From CAWDJT01 sp963828705 (GTDB lineage: Bacteria; Desulfobacterota; Syntrophobacteria; Syntrophobacterales; Syntrophobacteraceae), in the NCBI GenBank assembly GCA_963828705.1, contig CAWHGA010000047.1, forward strand, positions 40,330-104,329: DNA of 64,000 nucleotides, given 5' to 3'. The position numbers were made by a program, and so were the translations under genes. Positions 37,403 through 45,568 of this stretch are shown here, in pieces. The notes under the pieces were generated by a model, which had not been told where the DNA came from, ran no database searches, and worked only from the letters and a program-made list of their open reading frames with translations. Numbering within the stretch: position 1 is the stretch's first letter; each line of letters opens with the position of its first letter.

Positions 37403-38509
37403 ATGTTTTACGATTTGGGCAATTTCCTCCTTCAACTCTCCGAGGCTTTCTCCTTTTGCCGGCTGGTCAACTACATTTCGTTCCGCGCCATCATGGCGGC
37501 GCTGACGGCGGTCGCTCTGATGTTCCTCTTCAGTCGCCGCTTTATCATGTACATGCATCGTCGCAGCTTTCTCGACCAACTGCGGGAAACCGGGATTCGT
37601 TCCGCCTTCGACAAAAGCGGCACACCGACCATGGGCGGGGTGCTGATCGTGGGGTCGGTGCTCATCTCCATGGTATTGTGGGGCAACTGGCACAATGCGT
37701 TTCTGCTCTGCACCATGGGCGGCATGGTGTGGTTCGGCCTGCTCGGGTTCTGGGATGACTACACCAAGGTGTTGCACCGCAGCGGCGACCGCGGCCTGTC
37801 GGAACGCAACAAATTGCTGCTCCAGGGGCTGTTCAGCGCCGCCTTTGCCTGGTTGTGCGTCAGCCGCTTCACACCGCTGGGACCGGAACTGGCCACCAAA
37901 CTCTTTGTTCCCTTCTACAAATTCCCGGTCCTGGACTTGGGGGCTTTCTATTTCGTGGTGGTTTTTTTCTTCGTAATGTTTCTGTCCAATGCAGTGAACA
38001 TCACTGACGGCCTGGATGGCCTGGCGATCATGCCATCCATCTTTGTGGTGGTGGTCCTGAGCGTGTTCGCTTACGTGGAAGGCAACCGAATCTATTCGAC
38101 CTACCTCTACTACCCCTATGTGCGCGGGGCAGGTGAGTTGACCGTGTTCGGTGCCGCCTTCGTGGGGGCGGGGGTGGGATTCCTCTGGTACAATTCCTAT
38201 CCGGCCCAGATCTTTATGGGTGATACCGGATCCCTGGCCATCGGCGGAACCATGGCGGTGATTTCGGTGCTACTCAAACAGGAGATGCTCTTTCCGATCC
38301 TGGGCGGGCTGTTCCTCGCGGAAGCCTTCACCAGCCAGATCCAGGACAAGATCGGGGTTCGCTGGCTGGGCCGCCGCCTCTTCTACCGGGCACCACTGCA
38401 TCACAACCTGCAGCACAAGGGCACCGCCGAAACCAAGGTGGTGATCCGGCTGTGGATCATCTCCGGCATCCTCGCCCTGCTCGCCCTGGCCACCCTCAAG
38501 CTGCGCTGA
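37403..38509 (+). CDS. mraY: MraY-family phospho-MurNAc-pentapeptide transferase (divergent)
   Basis: 368 residues with ten predicted membrane segments. It transfers phospho-MurNAc-pentapeptide to undecaprenyl phosphate in the canonical case. Motifs: SGTPTMGGVLIV, GFWDDYTKV with the catalytic aspartates, SNAVNITDGLDGLAIM, FMGDTGSLAIGG. The usual C-terminal HHH motif is HHN here (333-335, APLHHNLQHKG). It sits 6 bp after the MurG-HEAT gene, away from other mur genes. It may serve normal peptidoglycan synthesis or a variant lipid-linked precursor. Confidence 0.88.
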   Translation: MFYDLGNFLLQLSEAFSFCRLVNYISFRAIMAALTAVALMFLFSRRFIMYMHRRSFLDQLRETGIRSAFDKSGTPTMGGVLIVGSVLISMVLWGNWHNAFLLCTMGGMVWFGLLGFWDDYTKVLHRSGDRGLSERNKLLLQGLFSAAFAWLCVSRFTPLGPELATKLFVPFYKFPVLDLGAFYFVVVFFFVMFLSNAVNITDGLDGLAIMPSIFVVVVLSVFAYVEGNRIYSTYLYYPYVRGAGELTVFGAAFVGAGVGFLWYNSYPAQIFMGDTGSLAIGGTMAVISVLLKQEMLFPILGGLFLAEAFTSQIQDKIGVRWLGRRLFYRAPLHHNLQHKGTAETKVVIRLWIISGILALLALATLKLR

Positions 38510-38661
38510 TACGCCTCAGAAAACCGTTGTAGAAGTGGATCTTTCCTCAAGTTCCAGGTCCTGCCGGCCCGAACCGAGAGATCCCCAAAAGCATGCCATG
38601 AACATTAAGGCTTCTCGCTTCGGTCGAAATGACAGCATCGGCACGTTGTTGCCGAAACGAT

Positions 38662-38943
38662 TCATAAGGATGAGCAATTGGTGGTTTCAAGACGTTCCCG
38701 ACGAATCAGGACCAGGTTTCGCAAGTAGATGACCAGTCCCCCTGCCTGCCCCAGAATAAAAACCGGGTCCTTGCGGTAAATCGCGTAGACCAGCAACACA
38801 CTGCCACCAAGAATACTGAAATACCAAAACGCCAGCGGCACGACGCTGCGTTTGGCGCGTTCACTGGCAATCCACTGGACCAGAAATCTGCCAAAAAAAA
38901 GCAATTGTCCGACAAGACCGATACCAATCCACAGTTTTTCCAT
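38662..38943 (-). CDS. LAB_N (lipid A biosynthesis N-terminal domain) membrane protein
   Basis: 93 residues with three membrane segments (LWIGIGLVGQLLFFGRFLVQWIASE, RSVVPLAFWYFSILGGSVLLVYAI, PVFILGQAGGLVIYLRNLVLI). The GQ..F..RF..QW..SE....S..P..FW..S..G pattern is the LAB_N domain, found alone or fused to LpxB. Stand-alone copies often sit beside DPM1-like glycosyltransferases and GT39 enzymes, where a role in lipid-linked sugar handling is presumed. Such a glycosyltransferase lies just upstream here. Confidence 0.82.
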   Translation of the reverse strand: MEKLWIGIGLVGQLLFFGRFLVQWIASERAKRSVVPLAFWYFSILGGSVLLVYAIYRKDPVFILGQAGGLVIYLRNLVLIRRERLETTNCSSL

Positions 38944-39092
38944 AAATCCGTCTCAATCAACCCTTTCTAGTCTATAAGGTGGGTTGGCCCGACCCAGGAA
39001 TGGCCAGTGGCGGATGGTGTTCAAGATGGCGCCGCCAGTACCTGGAATGAGCAAGAAAAAGGCAACCCTGTCGGTTCCCGCTGATGTGGCTA

Positions 39093-39824
39093 TCAGTCCG
39101 ATCGAGCTTTGATCTGATAGCGGAAAGCGCGTTTGCGCAACCACAATACCCCAAAGGTGTCGACCAGCCCCACCCACAGGCGATTGCCGATGGTGTATTT
39201 GCTGTCGCCTCGCAGGCGTGGCCGGTGGTTTACCGGGAGTTCGCTCAGGCGAAAGCCCTGCATCATCACCAGCGTCGGCAGGAAGCGATGCATTCCGGCG
39301 AACTGCGGCAGTGCCGCCACACATTCCCGCCGGAAAGCGCGGGTCGAACAGCCGACGTCGCGGACGCTTCTGCCCGTCATCCAGTTGCGGAACTGGTTGG
39401 CGATCCGCGAGGATATGCGCCGAATCGCGGTATCCTTGCGTTTCTGCCGGTAGCCGTTGGCCATGTCGGTATGCCCACGGCGAATAGCATCGACCAGGGC
39501 GGGAAGATCGGCCGGATCATTTTGGCCGTCCCCATCCATGGTGGCCAAGATGGCGCCTCGAGCCGCCCCAAAACCGGCCCACAGAGCCGCCGACTGGCCG
39601 ACATTGCCTTGAAAGGACAGATAGCGGTGACGCGGGTCGGATTCGACCAGACGCTGGAGGATGGTCAAGGTCTGGTCGGTGGAACCATCATCCACCCACA
39701 GGCACTCCCAGGTCCAGGTCTGGGGGACCATGATCTGGGTAAGTTCATCGGCAAGAGGCACAATATTTTCGGCTTCATCCCTCACCGGGATGATGATGGT
39801 TACGTCGATCGGTTCACTATTCAA
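39093..39824 (-). CDS. DPM1-like GT2 glycosyltransferase (polyprenyl-phosphate sugar synthase type)
   Basis: 243 residues, GT-A fold, no membrane anchor. Motifs: VTIIIPVRDEAENIVPLADEL, LWVDDGSTDQTL, LATMDGDGQNDPADLPALVDAI (the DxD-type metal site) and ..DVGCSTRAFRRECV. The C-terminal part (RFLPTLVMMQGFRLSELPVNHRPRLRGDSKY) is typical of ArnC/GtrB/DPM1-like enzymes that charge undecaprenyl phosphate with a sugar. The likely operon ugd - this gene - LAB_N suggests a lipid-linked uronic acid or derived sugar (inference). Confidence 0.85.
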   Translation of the reverse strand: MNSEPIDVTIIIPVRDEAENIVPLADELTQIMVPQTWTWECLWVDDGSTDQTLTILQRLVESDPRHRYLSFQGNVGQSAALWAGFGAARGAILATMDGDGQNDPADLPALVDAIRRGHTDMANGYRQKRKDTAIRRISSRIANQFRNWMTGRSVRDVGCSTRAFRRECVAALPQFAGMHRFLPTLVMMQGFRLSELPVNHRPRLRGDSKYTIGNRLWVGLVDTFGVLWLRKRAFRYQIKARSD

Positions 39825-39951
39825 TCCGTGTCTACCCCATGGATGCGCGGACTAGACTCCGGTCCAGGAGACTGGGCCGGATCAATTGCCGGTCACTGTA
39901 CCTGCCGGGACCTCGGTTGCCACCGCCTGTTCGCCAAGCACGGCCGGCTCG

Positions 39952-41268
39952 CTACAAGACCGGGACCCGGCCCACGCTGTAGAAACGGAAGCCTTTCTCC
40001 TTCATGGCGGCCTGCGGATACACATTGCGCAAGTCCACGAAGACCGGTTCCCGCAGCAGCTCCTTGATGCGGTCCAGGTCGAGAGCACGGTACTCGTTCC
40101 ATTCGGTCATGAGCACCACGGCATCGGCCCCTTCGCAGGCTTCATAGGAGTTGGCCGTAAAGGTCACCCCGGGGAGCAGTCTCACCGCTTCCTTCATGGC
40201 CTGCGGATCGTGCGCCCGAACAATGGCGCCATGCTCCAGCAGCGCAGGGATGATGGTAAGCGACGGAGCGTCCCGCAGATCATCGGTTTCGGGCTTGAAG
40301 GTCAGCCCAAGAACCGCAATGACTTTGCCGGCTTCGTTGCCGCCGACGGCATGGCGGATTTTGCGCACCATGCGGGCCTTCTGTGCGGCGTTGACTTCCA
40401 CCACCGCTTCGACAATACGGCAGGCCACCCCGTTTTCCTGAGCGATACGGAGCAATGCTTGGGTGTCCTTGGGAAAGCAGGAGCCACCATAACCCGGACC
40501 GGCGTGGAGGAATTTGCGGCCGATGCGGCCGTCCAACCCGATGCCACGGGCCAAGTCCTGCACATTGGCGCCGATCTCTTCGCACAGATTGGCGATTTCG
40601 TTTATGAAGCTGATCTTGGTCGCGAGAAAGGCGTTGGCGGCATACTTGATCAATTCCGCGGTCTCGATGGTGGTCACCACAAAGGGTGTTTCGATCAGAT
40701 AGAGCGGGCGATAGGTGGCCTTAAGGATCTCTTCGGCGGCCGGGGAATCCACCCCCAGAACCACCCGGTCGGGCCGCATGAAATCATTGATGGCGGCCCC
40801 TTCTCGCAGGAATTCAGGGTTGCTGGCCACGGCAAAAGGTGCCTGCGGATTGATTTCCGAGATGATCCGCGCCACCTGGCGGGCGGTGCCGACCGGGACG
40901 GTGCTTTTGTTGACCACCACGGTAAAATCCTTGAGGTGCACCGCCAGTTCCCGTGCCGCTTCAAAGACGTAGGTAAGGTCCGCGTAGCCGTCACCGCGTC
41001 GGGAAGCCGGCGTGCCGACAGCGATGAACACCACCTGCGCTTCCGGTACCCCCGGAGTCAGCTCCGTGGTAAATGTCAGACGACCGGCTTTGAGGTTCTT
41101 GTGAACCAGATTGTCGAGCCCCGGTTCATAGATGGGGATGTCACCACGCTGGAGCATGGCGATTTTGTTTTGATCCTTATCGATACAAGTGACTTCGTGG
41201 CCAAGTTCGGCAAAACAGGTGCCACTGACCAACCCCACATAACCGGTCCCTATGATGGCTATCTTCAT
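39952..41268 (-). CDS. ugd: UDP-glucose 6-dehydrogenase
   Basis: 438 residues. Oxidises UDP-glucose to UDP-glucuronate with two NAD+. N-terminal Rossmann motif MKIAIIGTGYVGLVSGTCFAELGHEV, VFIAVGTPASRRGDGYADL, STVPVGTA, NPEFLREGAAINDFMRPDRVV, and ELIKYAANAFLATKISFINEIA are visible. The catalytic Cys lies in PGYGGSCFPKDT, and the C-terminal domain has GLTFKPETDDLRDAPS. UDP-GlcA feeds surface polysaccharides or lipid A sugars. It heads the leftward group with the DPM1-like enzyme and LAB_N. Confidence 0.95.
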   Translation of the reverse strand: MKIAIIGTGYVGLVSGTCFAELGHEVTCIDKDQNKIAMLQRGDIPIYEPGLDNLVHKNLKAGRLTFTTELTPGVPEAQVVFIAVGTPASRRGDGYADLTYVFEAARELAVHLKDFTVVVNKSTVPVGTARQVARIISEINPQAPFAVASNPEFLREGAAINDFMRPDRVVLGVDSPAAEEILKATYRPLYLIETPFVVTTIETAELIKYAANAFLATKISFINEIANLCEEIGANVQDLARGIGLDGRIGRKFLHAGPGYGGSCFPKDTQALLRIAQENGVACRIVEAVVEVNAAQKARMVRKIRHAVGGNEAGKVIAVLGLTFKPETDDLRDAPSLTIIPALLEHGAIVRAHDPQAMKEAVRLLPGVTFTANSYEACEGADAVVLMTEWNEYRALDLDRIKELLREPVFVDLRNVYPQAAMKEKGFRFYSVGRVPVL

Positions 41269-41592
41269 GGTTTCCTTATGCCTCGACAGAAATTCTCAGC
41301 AAACCCGGTTCAATCGGACCGCTGCCGCCCACGCGGCATGATCCCTTGGCTCATAGATGCCCACCAAAACCGCTAGACTGTAACAGTTTGCCCCGACTCC
41401 TGCAAGTTTCGAGATGCAACAACCAACCGCCTCCGCGGACAGCCCTATTGCCGGCCCGAAGCGCGCCGGCATTGGCTACCTTCCAACCGTTCGGACTGAT
41501 CCAATGAATTGCTACTTTGCGCCTTTTTCGCGCTGCGTGCACTACCACTGGGCATCGACCCCATAAATTTCAGAAACCGGCAGAAGGGACTT
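41269..41592. other. Non-coding gap upstream of ugd
   Basis: 324 bp. No ORF with a product and no clear hairpin. It should hold the ugd promoter, but no convincing -35/-10 pair stands out. Confidence 0.35.
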
Positions 41593-43000
41593 TCACCGCC
41601 CCTTGCCCTGGGGTGGTTCAAGGGAGTATTTCTTCATTTTGTAGCGCAGCACCCGTTCATGGATTCCGAGTGCTTCAGCGGCGCGGGTTTGGACGAACTC
41701 GTGCTGTTCCAGAGCGTGGACGATTCGTTCTCGTTCGATGCGGGCCAGCAGGTCGGGAAGGGTTTCTTGGGTGGAGTTGTAAGGACATTGCGTTGGGTGC
41801 GGTCGAAATCCGCAGCGCCGGCGGCAGATCGGCCACGCTGAGATGGGTCCCGCGGCTAAGTACCACGGCGTTTTCCACGATGTTTTCCAGTTCCCGGACA
41901 TTTCCCGGGAAATCGTAGCGCAGCAGGGCGTCGTAGCATTCCCTCGAATACCCCTGGATGTCGCGATGGTTGGCTTGGGTGTAGTGGCTCAGGAAATGAT
42001 CGATGAGCGCCGCCAGGTCCTGGCGTCGTTCCCGCAATGGCGGGACTCGAAGGCTGACGACATTGAGCCGGTAGTACAGGTCTTCGCGAAAGGCGCCATT
42101 TTTTATGGCCTGCTCCAGGTCGCGGTGAGTTGCGGCCACCAGGCGTACATCTACCTGCTGGGAGCGGTTGCTTCCCACCCGTTCAAAGGTTCTTTCCTGT
42201 AAAAAACGAAGTAGTTTGACCTGTACGGACGGTGAGAGTTCCCCGATTTCATCCAGGAAAAGAGTGCCGCCGTGGGCTGCCTGGAACTTGCCGTCGCGTG
42301 CCCGAACCGCACCGGTAAAGGCCCCCTTTTCATGGCCGAACAGCTCGCTTTCCAGGAGCGTCTCCGGTAGGGCTGCGCAGTGGACCGCAATGAACGGCCG
42401 GTCGCGGCGCGGACTATGAAAGTGCAGGGCTTTGGCGATGAGTTCCTTGCCGGTGCCGCTCTCCCCGCGGATCAGGACGGTAGCTGTGGTGGGGGCCACC
42501 CGCTGGATGATGCTGAACACTTCCTGCATGGCCGGGCTCTGGCCGATGATGCCAGGAAGCGCCTGGCGCTCCTGAATCTGTTCCCGAAGCAGTCGGTTTT
42601 CGCGGATGAGCTGGCGCTGTTCCTCGGCTTTCGACAGAAGCACCAGCAGGTGTTCCACATCGATGGGTTTGGTGAGGAAATCGAATGCCCCCAATTTCAT
42701 GGCCTTGACCGCGGTTTCTATGGTAGCGTAAGCGGTCACGATGATGGCGGTGATGTCGGGATCGATGCGGCGTGCCGCCTGGATGCAGTCGATCCCGGAC
42801 ATGGTCGGCATGCGCTGGTCGGTGATGATGATGTCGAAATGATCCCGTTTGAGCAAAGCCAGGGCCTCCTGAGGGTCGGTAACGGCCTGAGCAGGATAGC
42901 CTTCGCGCTGCAGAGTTTCAGCCAGCAACCGGCACTGGGCGGCTTCGTCATCGACCACCAGAATGCGGGTGTCTTTCGGGGGGGAACTGATCTGGGTCAC
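41593..43000 (-). CDS. NtrC-family sigma-54-dependent response regulator, one frameshift
   Basis: About 468 residues. The receiver domain (RILVVDDEAAQCRLLAETLQREG.., phospho-acceptor Asp in DIIITDQRMPTMSG) is followed by the AAA+ domain (GESGTGKELIAKALHFHS, ELFGHEKGAFTGAV with the GAFTGA sigma-54 loop, GGTLFLDEIGEL). The C-terminal Fis-type HTH (VQTRAAEALGIHERVLRYKMKKY) is in another frame, restored by removing one C near 41787. The GTG start at 43000 is favoured; the open frame further upstream is antisense to the next gene. No histidine kinase is adjacent, so targets are unknown. Confidence 0.88.
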
Positions 43001-43102
43001 GGCTGCGGGTCCTTGTGATGATGTGGTTGGGGATTTAGACCATGGCCCTAACGAACAACACCCTCTGATGATAAGGAGTTGCAACCAAAAGAGCCATGGA
43101 AA

Positions 43103-43756
43103 ATGTCTAGCACGCCTCCATTGAAGAGTGAATACCAGCGAGATCAATGGCTCAGCCTGACCGCCATCCGGGACGCTCTGGCAAAGATGCCGGAGGCAGA
43201 ACTGGAGGCGCTCCGCACCGGCCTGCAAGCCTATCTGGCCTTCCGCGAAGAGCTGGCCGCTTTTCACGCCCGCTATTTCCATGAACACTGCCGTCGGGCC
43301 TGTTATGAAACGGGGCTCAGCGCCTGCTGTGGGTTTGAAAGCATCATCACGCTTTTTGCCGATCAGCTCATCACCTGCCTGCTTTCCGAACCGGCTGACT
43401 TGGAAGCCCTGATAGGCGTCCTGGAACGGCCCAATACCACCGGGAAATGTGTGTTCCTGGATACGAAGGGCTGCCGGTGGCGGTTGCCGCCGATTTCCTG
43501 CGCCATGTTCTACTGCGATCCAGCGAAACAGATAGTATGGCAGGACGAGCCCGAAGCCGCCGCTCTTTTTGAGGAATTGCGCCGCCGCGAAAAGGAATTC
43601 ACTCATCCGGTGCAGCCGGTCCTGTTCGATGATCTGGAGCGGGATTTCCGCCGCATGGGGCTGCAAACTCCGCATATGTACTACCATTCCAGTCCGGGCT
43701 TGGTGCGACTCAAGGCCAAGGCGGGGATCCTCGACGAGTCCCTGCGCATCCGCTAG
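43103..43756 (+). CDS. Cysteine-rich conserved protein, YkgJ-like pattern
   Basis: 217 residues from ATG 43103 (a TTG at 43079 sits too close to its GGAG). Eight cysteines cluster: CRRACYETGLSACC, then KCVFLDTKGCRWRLPPISCAMFYC. The second block resembles the C.FL....C....RP..C..F pattern of YkgJ-type zinc- or iron-chelating proteins, although the first block departs from their CxxCxxCC. A helical region and HPVQPVLFDDLERDFRRMGLQTP follow. A metal or Fe-S cluster role is inferred, not shown. Transcribed divergently from the NtrC regulator. Confidence 0.5.
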   Translation: MSSTPPLKSEYQRDQWLSLTAIRDALAKMPEAELEALRTGLQAYLAFREELAAFHARYFHEHCRRACYETGLSACCGFESIITLFADQLITCLLSEPADLEALIGVLERPNTTGKCVFLDTKGCRWRLPPISCAMFYCDPAKQIVWQDEPEAAALFEELRRREKEFTHPVQPVLFDDLERDFRRMGLQTPHMYYHSSPGLVRLKAKAGILDESLRIR

Positions 43757-43914
43757 GACACCTCTAACGGAGCACTTTTGAAAAAGTCTGGGTTGTGTGC
43801 GCTTTGGGCGTTGTGGTAGTTTTGTGCTGTCATATACTGCAATGGATCTACGGATGGTGATCTGCAGTCAGATTTCGACCAGTGGCGAGCGTCCGGCGAC
43901 CAAGGAGGATAAGC

Positions 43915-44103
43915 ATGGAACTGTGGGGTTGGCGTTTGGGGATGTTGATTCTGGCGGGAGTCCCGAGCATCGTTGGGAGTGGGATTATCTGGGAGATTTT
44001 CGAAAAATGGACCCCGATCATCATCTGGGAAGTGGTGCTGCTGTTCTTGTTGAGTTTGCTTATCGTGAAGGGTGATCGGGCGGGGAGCAGCCATGGAGTG
44101 TAA
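43915..44103 (+). CDS. Small two-helix membrane protein
   Basis: 62 residues from ATG 43915 with AGGAGGA 5-11 nt upstream. Two hydrophobic segments (LGMLILAGVPSIVGSGIIW and IIIWEVVLLFLLSLLIV) flank a short EKWTP loop. No family recognised. Its last codons overlap the start of the DUF6485 gene, so the two are probably co-translated. Confidence 0.65.
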   Translation: MELWGWRLGMLILAGVPSIVGSGIIWEIFEKWTPIIIWEVVLLFLLSLLIVKGDRAGSSHGV

Positions 44104-44296
44104 CAAGGAAAAAAACCTCAGTCGTTGCAACTGCAGCTATGATCCATGTGCCCGCAAAGGGGCCTGCTGCGAGTGCCTTACCTATCACCTGAAGAGCCGC
44201 CAACTCCCGGCCTGCTGTTTCCCGATGGATGCCGAGCGCTCTTATGACCGTTCCTTCGAACACTTCGCTCGACTGGTGACCAACAAGAAGGTCTAA
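44093..44296 (+). CDS. DUF6485 family cysteine-rich protein
   Basis: 67 residues: MECNKEKNLSRCNCSYDPCARKGACCECLTYHL..LPACCFP..ERSYDRS. The Cys spacing (C-x-C, CxxxxxCCxC, CC) is the DUF6485 pattern, common in anaerobes, and suggests metal binding. A GGGAG site precedes the ATG. It overlaps the small membrane protein by 11 nt. Function unknown. Confidence 0.8.
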   Translation: MECNKEKNLSRCNCSYDPCARKGACCECLTYHLKSRQLPACCFPMDAERSYDRSFEHFARLVTNKKV

Positions 44297-44361
44297 TCGG
44301 ACATCGCCAGAATATCGGAAACCGGGTTCCGGTTGTGTCGATTCAAGGAAGCTGAGGCGCC

Positions 44362-44928
44362 ATGAACGTTCACCAGGAAAACTTGCAGCGCGACGATTGC
44401 GTGTTGATACTTATCGACATCCAGAAGGTGTTGCTGGATCCGTGTGTGGATGCCGATCCGGTTCGTAAGAACGCCGGGGCACTCCTGGAGGTAGCCAAGG
44501 TGTTTGCTCTTCCGGTCCTGTTCACGGTGCACAATGGTGACAAGCTGGGCGGGGCGCTGCCGGAGTTGCTGGATAAGGCACCTTCGGCCCAGGTCATCGA
44601 TAAACTGGAATTCAGTGGTCTAGAAAACGCCGCCATTGCCGAGGCGGTCCGGCAATGCGGCAGGCGCACCCTGCTGCTTACCGGCATCGAATCCCATGTG
44701 TGCGTGTTCCACACCGGCGTTCACGCACTCCGCCTGGGTTACCGGGTGCACATCGCGGCCGATGCGGTATCGTCTCGCAGTGCCGTCAACCGTCAGATCG
44801 GCATTAATCGTCTGGGCAAGGCCGGCGCCGTGATCAGTTCCACCGAAATGATGACCTATGAGTTGCTCCAGCGGGCCGGAACTCCAGAATTCCGCACCCT
44901 CCTGCCATTGCTCAAGACCCTGCAGTAA
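44362..44928 (+). CDS. Isochorismatase-like cysteine hydrolase
   Basis: 188 residues. The catalytic triad is recognisable: Asp in CVLILIDIQKVLL, Lys in VIDKLEFSGL, Cys in LLLTGIESHVCVFHTGVHALRLGYRVHIAADAVSSR. The length fits YcaC-like isochorismatase-family hydrolases. The physiological substrate cannot be told from sequence. Convergent with cutA, 50 bp away. Confidence 0.85.
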   Translation: MNVHQENLQRDDCVLILIDIQKVLLDPCVDADPVRKNAGALLEVAKVFALPVLFTVHNGDKLGGALPELLDKAPSAQVIDKLEFSGLENAAIAEAVRQCGRRTLLLTGIESHVCVFHTGVHALRLGYRVHIAADAVSSRSAVNRQIGINRLGKAGAVISSTEMMTYELLQRAGTPEFRTLLPLLKTLQ

Positions 44929-44978
44929 GTCCCGACACCCGCCCATCTCCTCCCAATTATGCATACTTGAGCAACCGC

Positions 44979-45314
44979 TCAATCGTTGCCGTCTTCATGG
45001 GTGCAGTCCAACACCCACTGGAGGTAGTCACCGTTACCCACGGCGATGGGATATCCTACGATTTCCGGTACTTCGTAGCTGTGCAGCTGGCGAATACGTG
45101 TTTCCAGGGCGGGAAACATTTCTGTTCGGGTCTTGATCATCAGCAACCGCTCTTCAGTGTCGCAGATCTTCCCCTGCCAGCGATAAATGGAGCGCAGGCC
45201 GGCAACGATGTTGGCGCAGGCGGCCAGACGTTCGGTGACGATGGTGTGGGCAATCCGCAATGCTTCTTCTTCGTTGGCAGTGGTGACAAACACTGTCAGA
45301 ATCCCAGTCGTCAT
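44979..45314 (-). CDS. cutA: CutA1 divalent-ion tolerance protein
   Basis: 111 residues with the full CutA pattern: VFVTTANEEEALRIAHTIVTERLAACANIV.., IYRWQGKICDTEERLLMIKTR, and HSYEVPEIVGYPIAVGNGDYLQWV. CutA forms trimers; the link to copper tolerance is historical and the molecular role is still unclear. Confidence 0.93.
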   Translation of the reverse strand: MTTGILTVFVTTANEEEALRIAHTIVTERLAACANIVAGLRSIYRWQGKICDTEERLLMIKTRTEMFPALETRIRQLHSYEVPEIVGYPIAVGNGDYLQWVLDCTHEDGND

Positions 45315-45568
45315 GATAACCTCGTTCTCAGGGTTGAGGATGAATCGGCCCGAATCCGGTGGTCAGGCCTTGTTTTAAGTCCGATTGCACGCTGCTTCGA
45401 GACCGGTTTCCATCCGGGATGGTGGTGTTTGCCTTCTGCACTCCTTGGCATCCGGCCCGCAGACGGTATAAAGGCGGGCCTTGAAACATGACGCCATCGG
45501 CGACCAATTTACCACCAGCAGCGATATTGCATCAGCAATATTGCAGACCCGGCAGGATGAAAGGTATC

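Noticed and set aside
39084..41376. Long + strand ORFs opposite the glycosyltransferase and ugd
   Set aside because: Both lie fully antisense to genes with strong motifs (VDDGSTDQT, PGYGGSCFPKDT). No homology pattern is visible in them.
43001..43687. A long N-terminal extension of the NtrC-type regulator
   Set aside because: The open frame continues upstream of GTG 43000, but it is antisense to the cysteine-rich gene at 43103-43756, has no family pattern, and the receiver domain starts normally at 43000.
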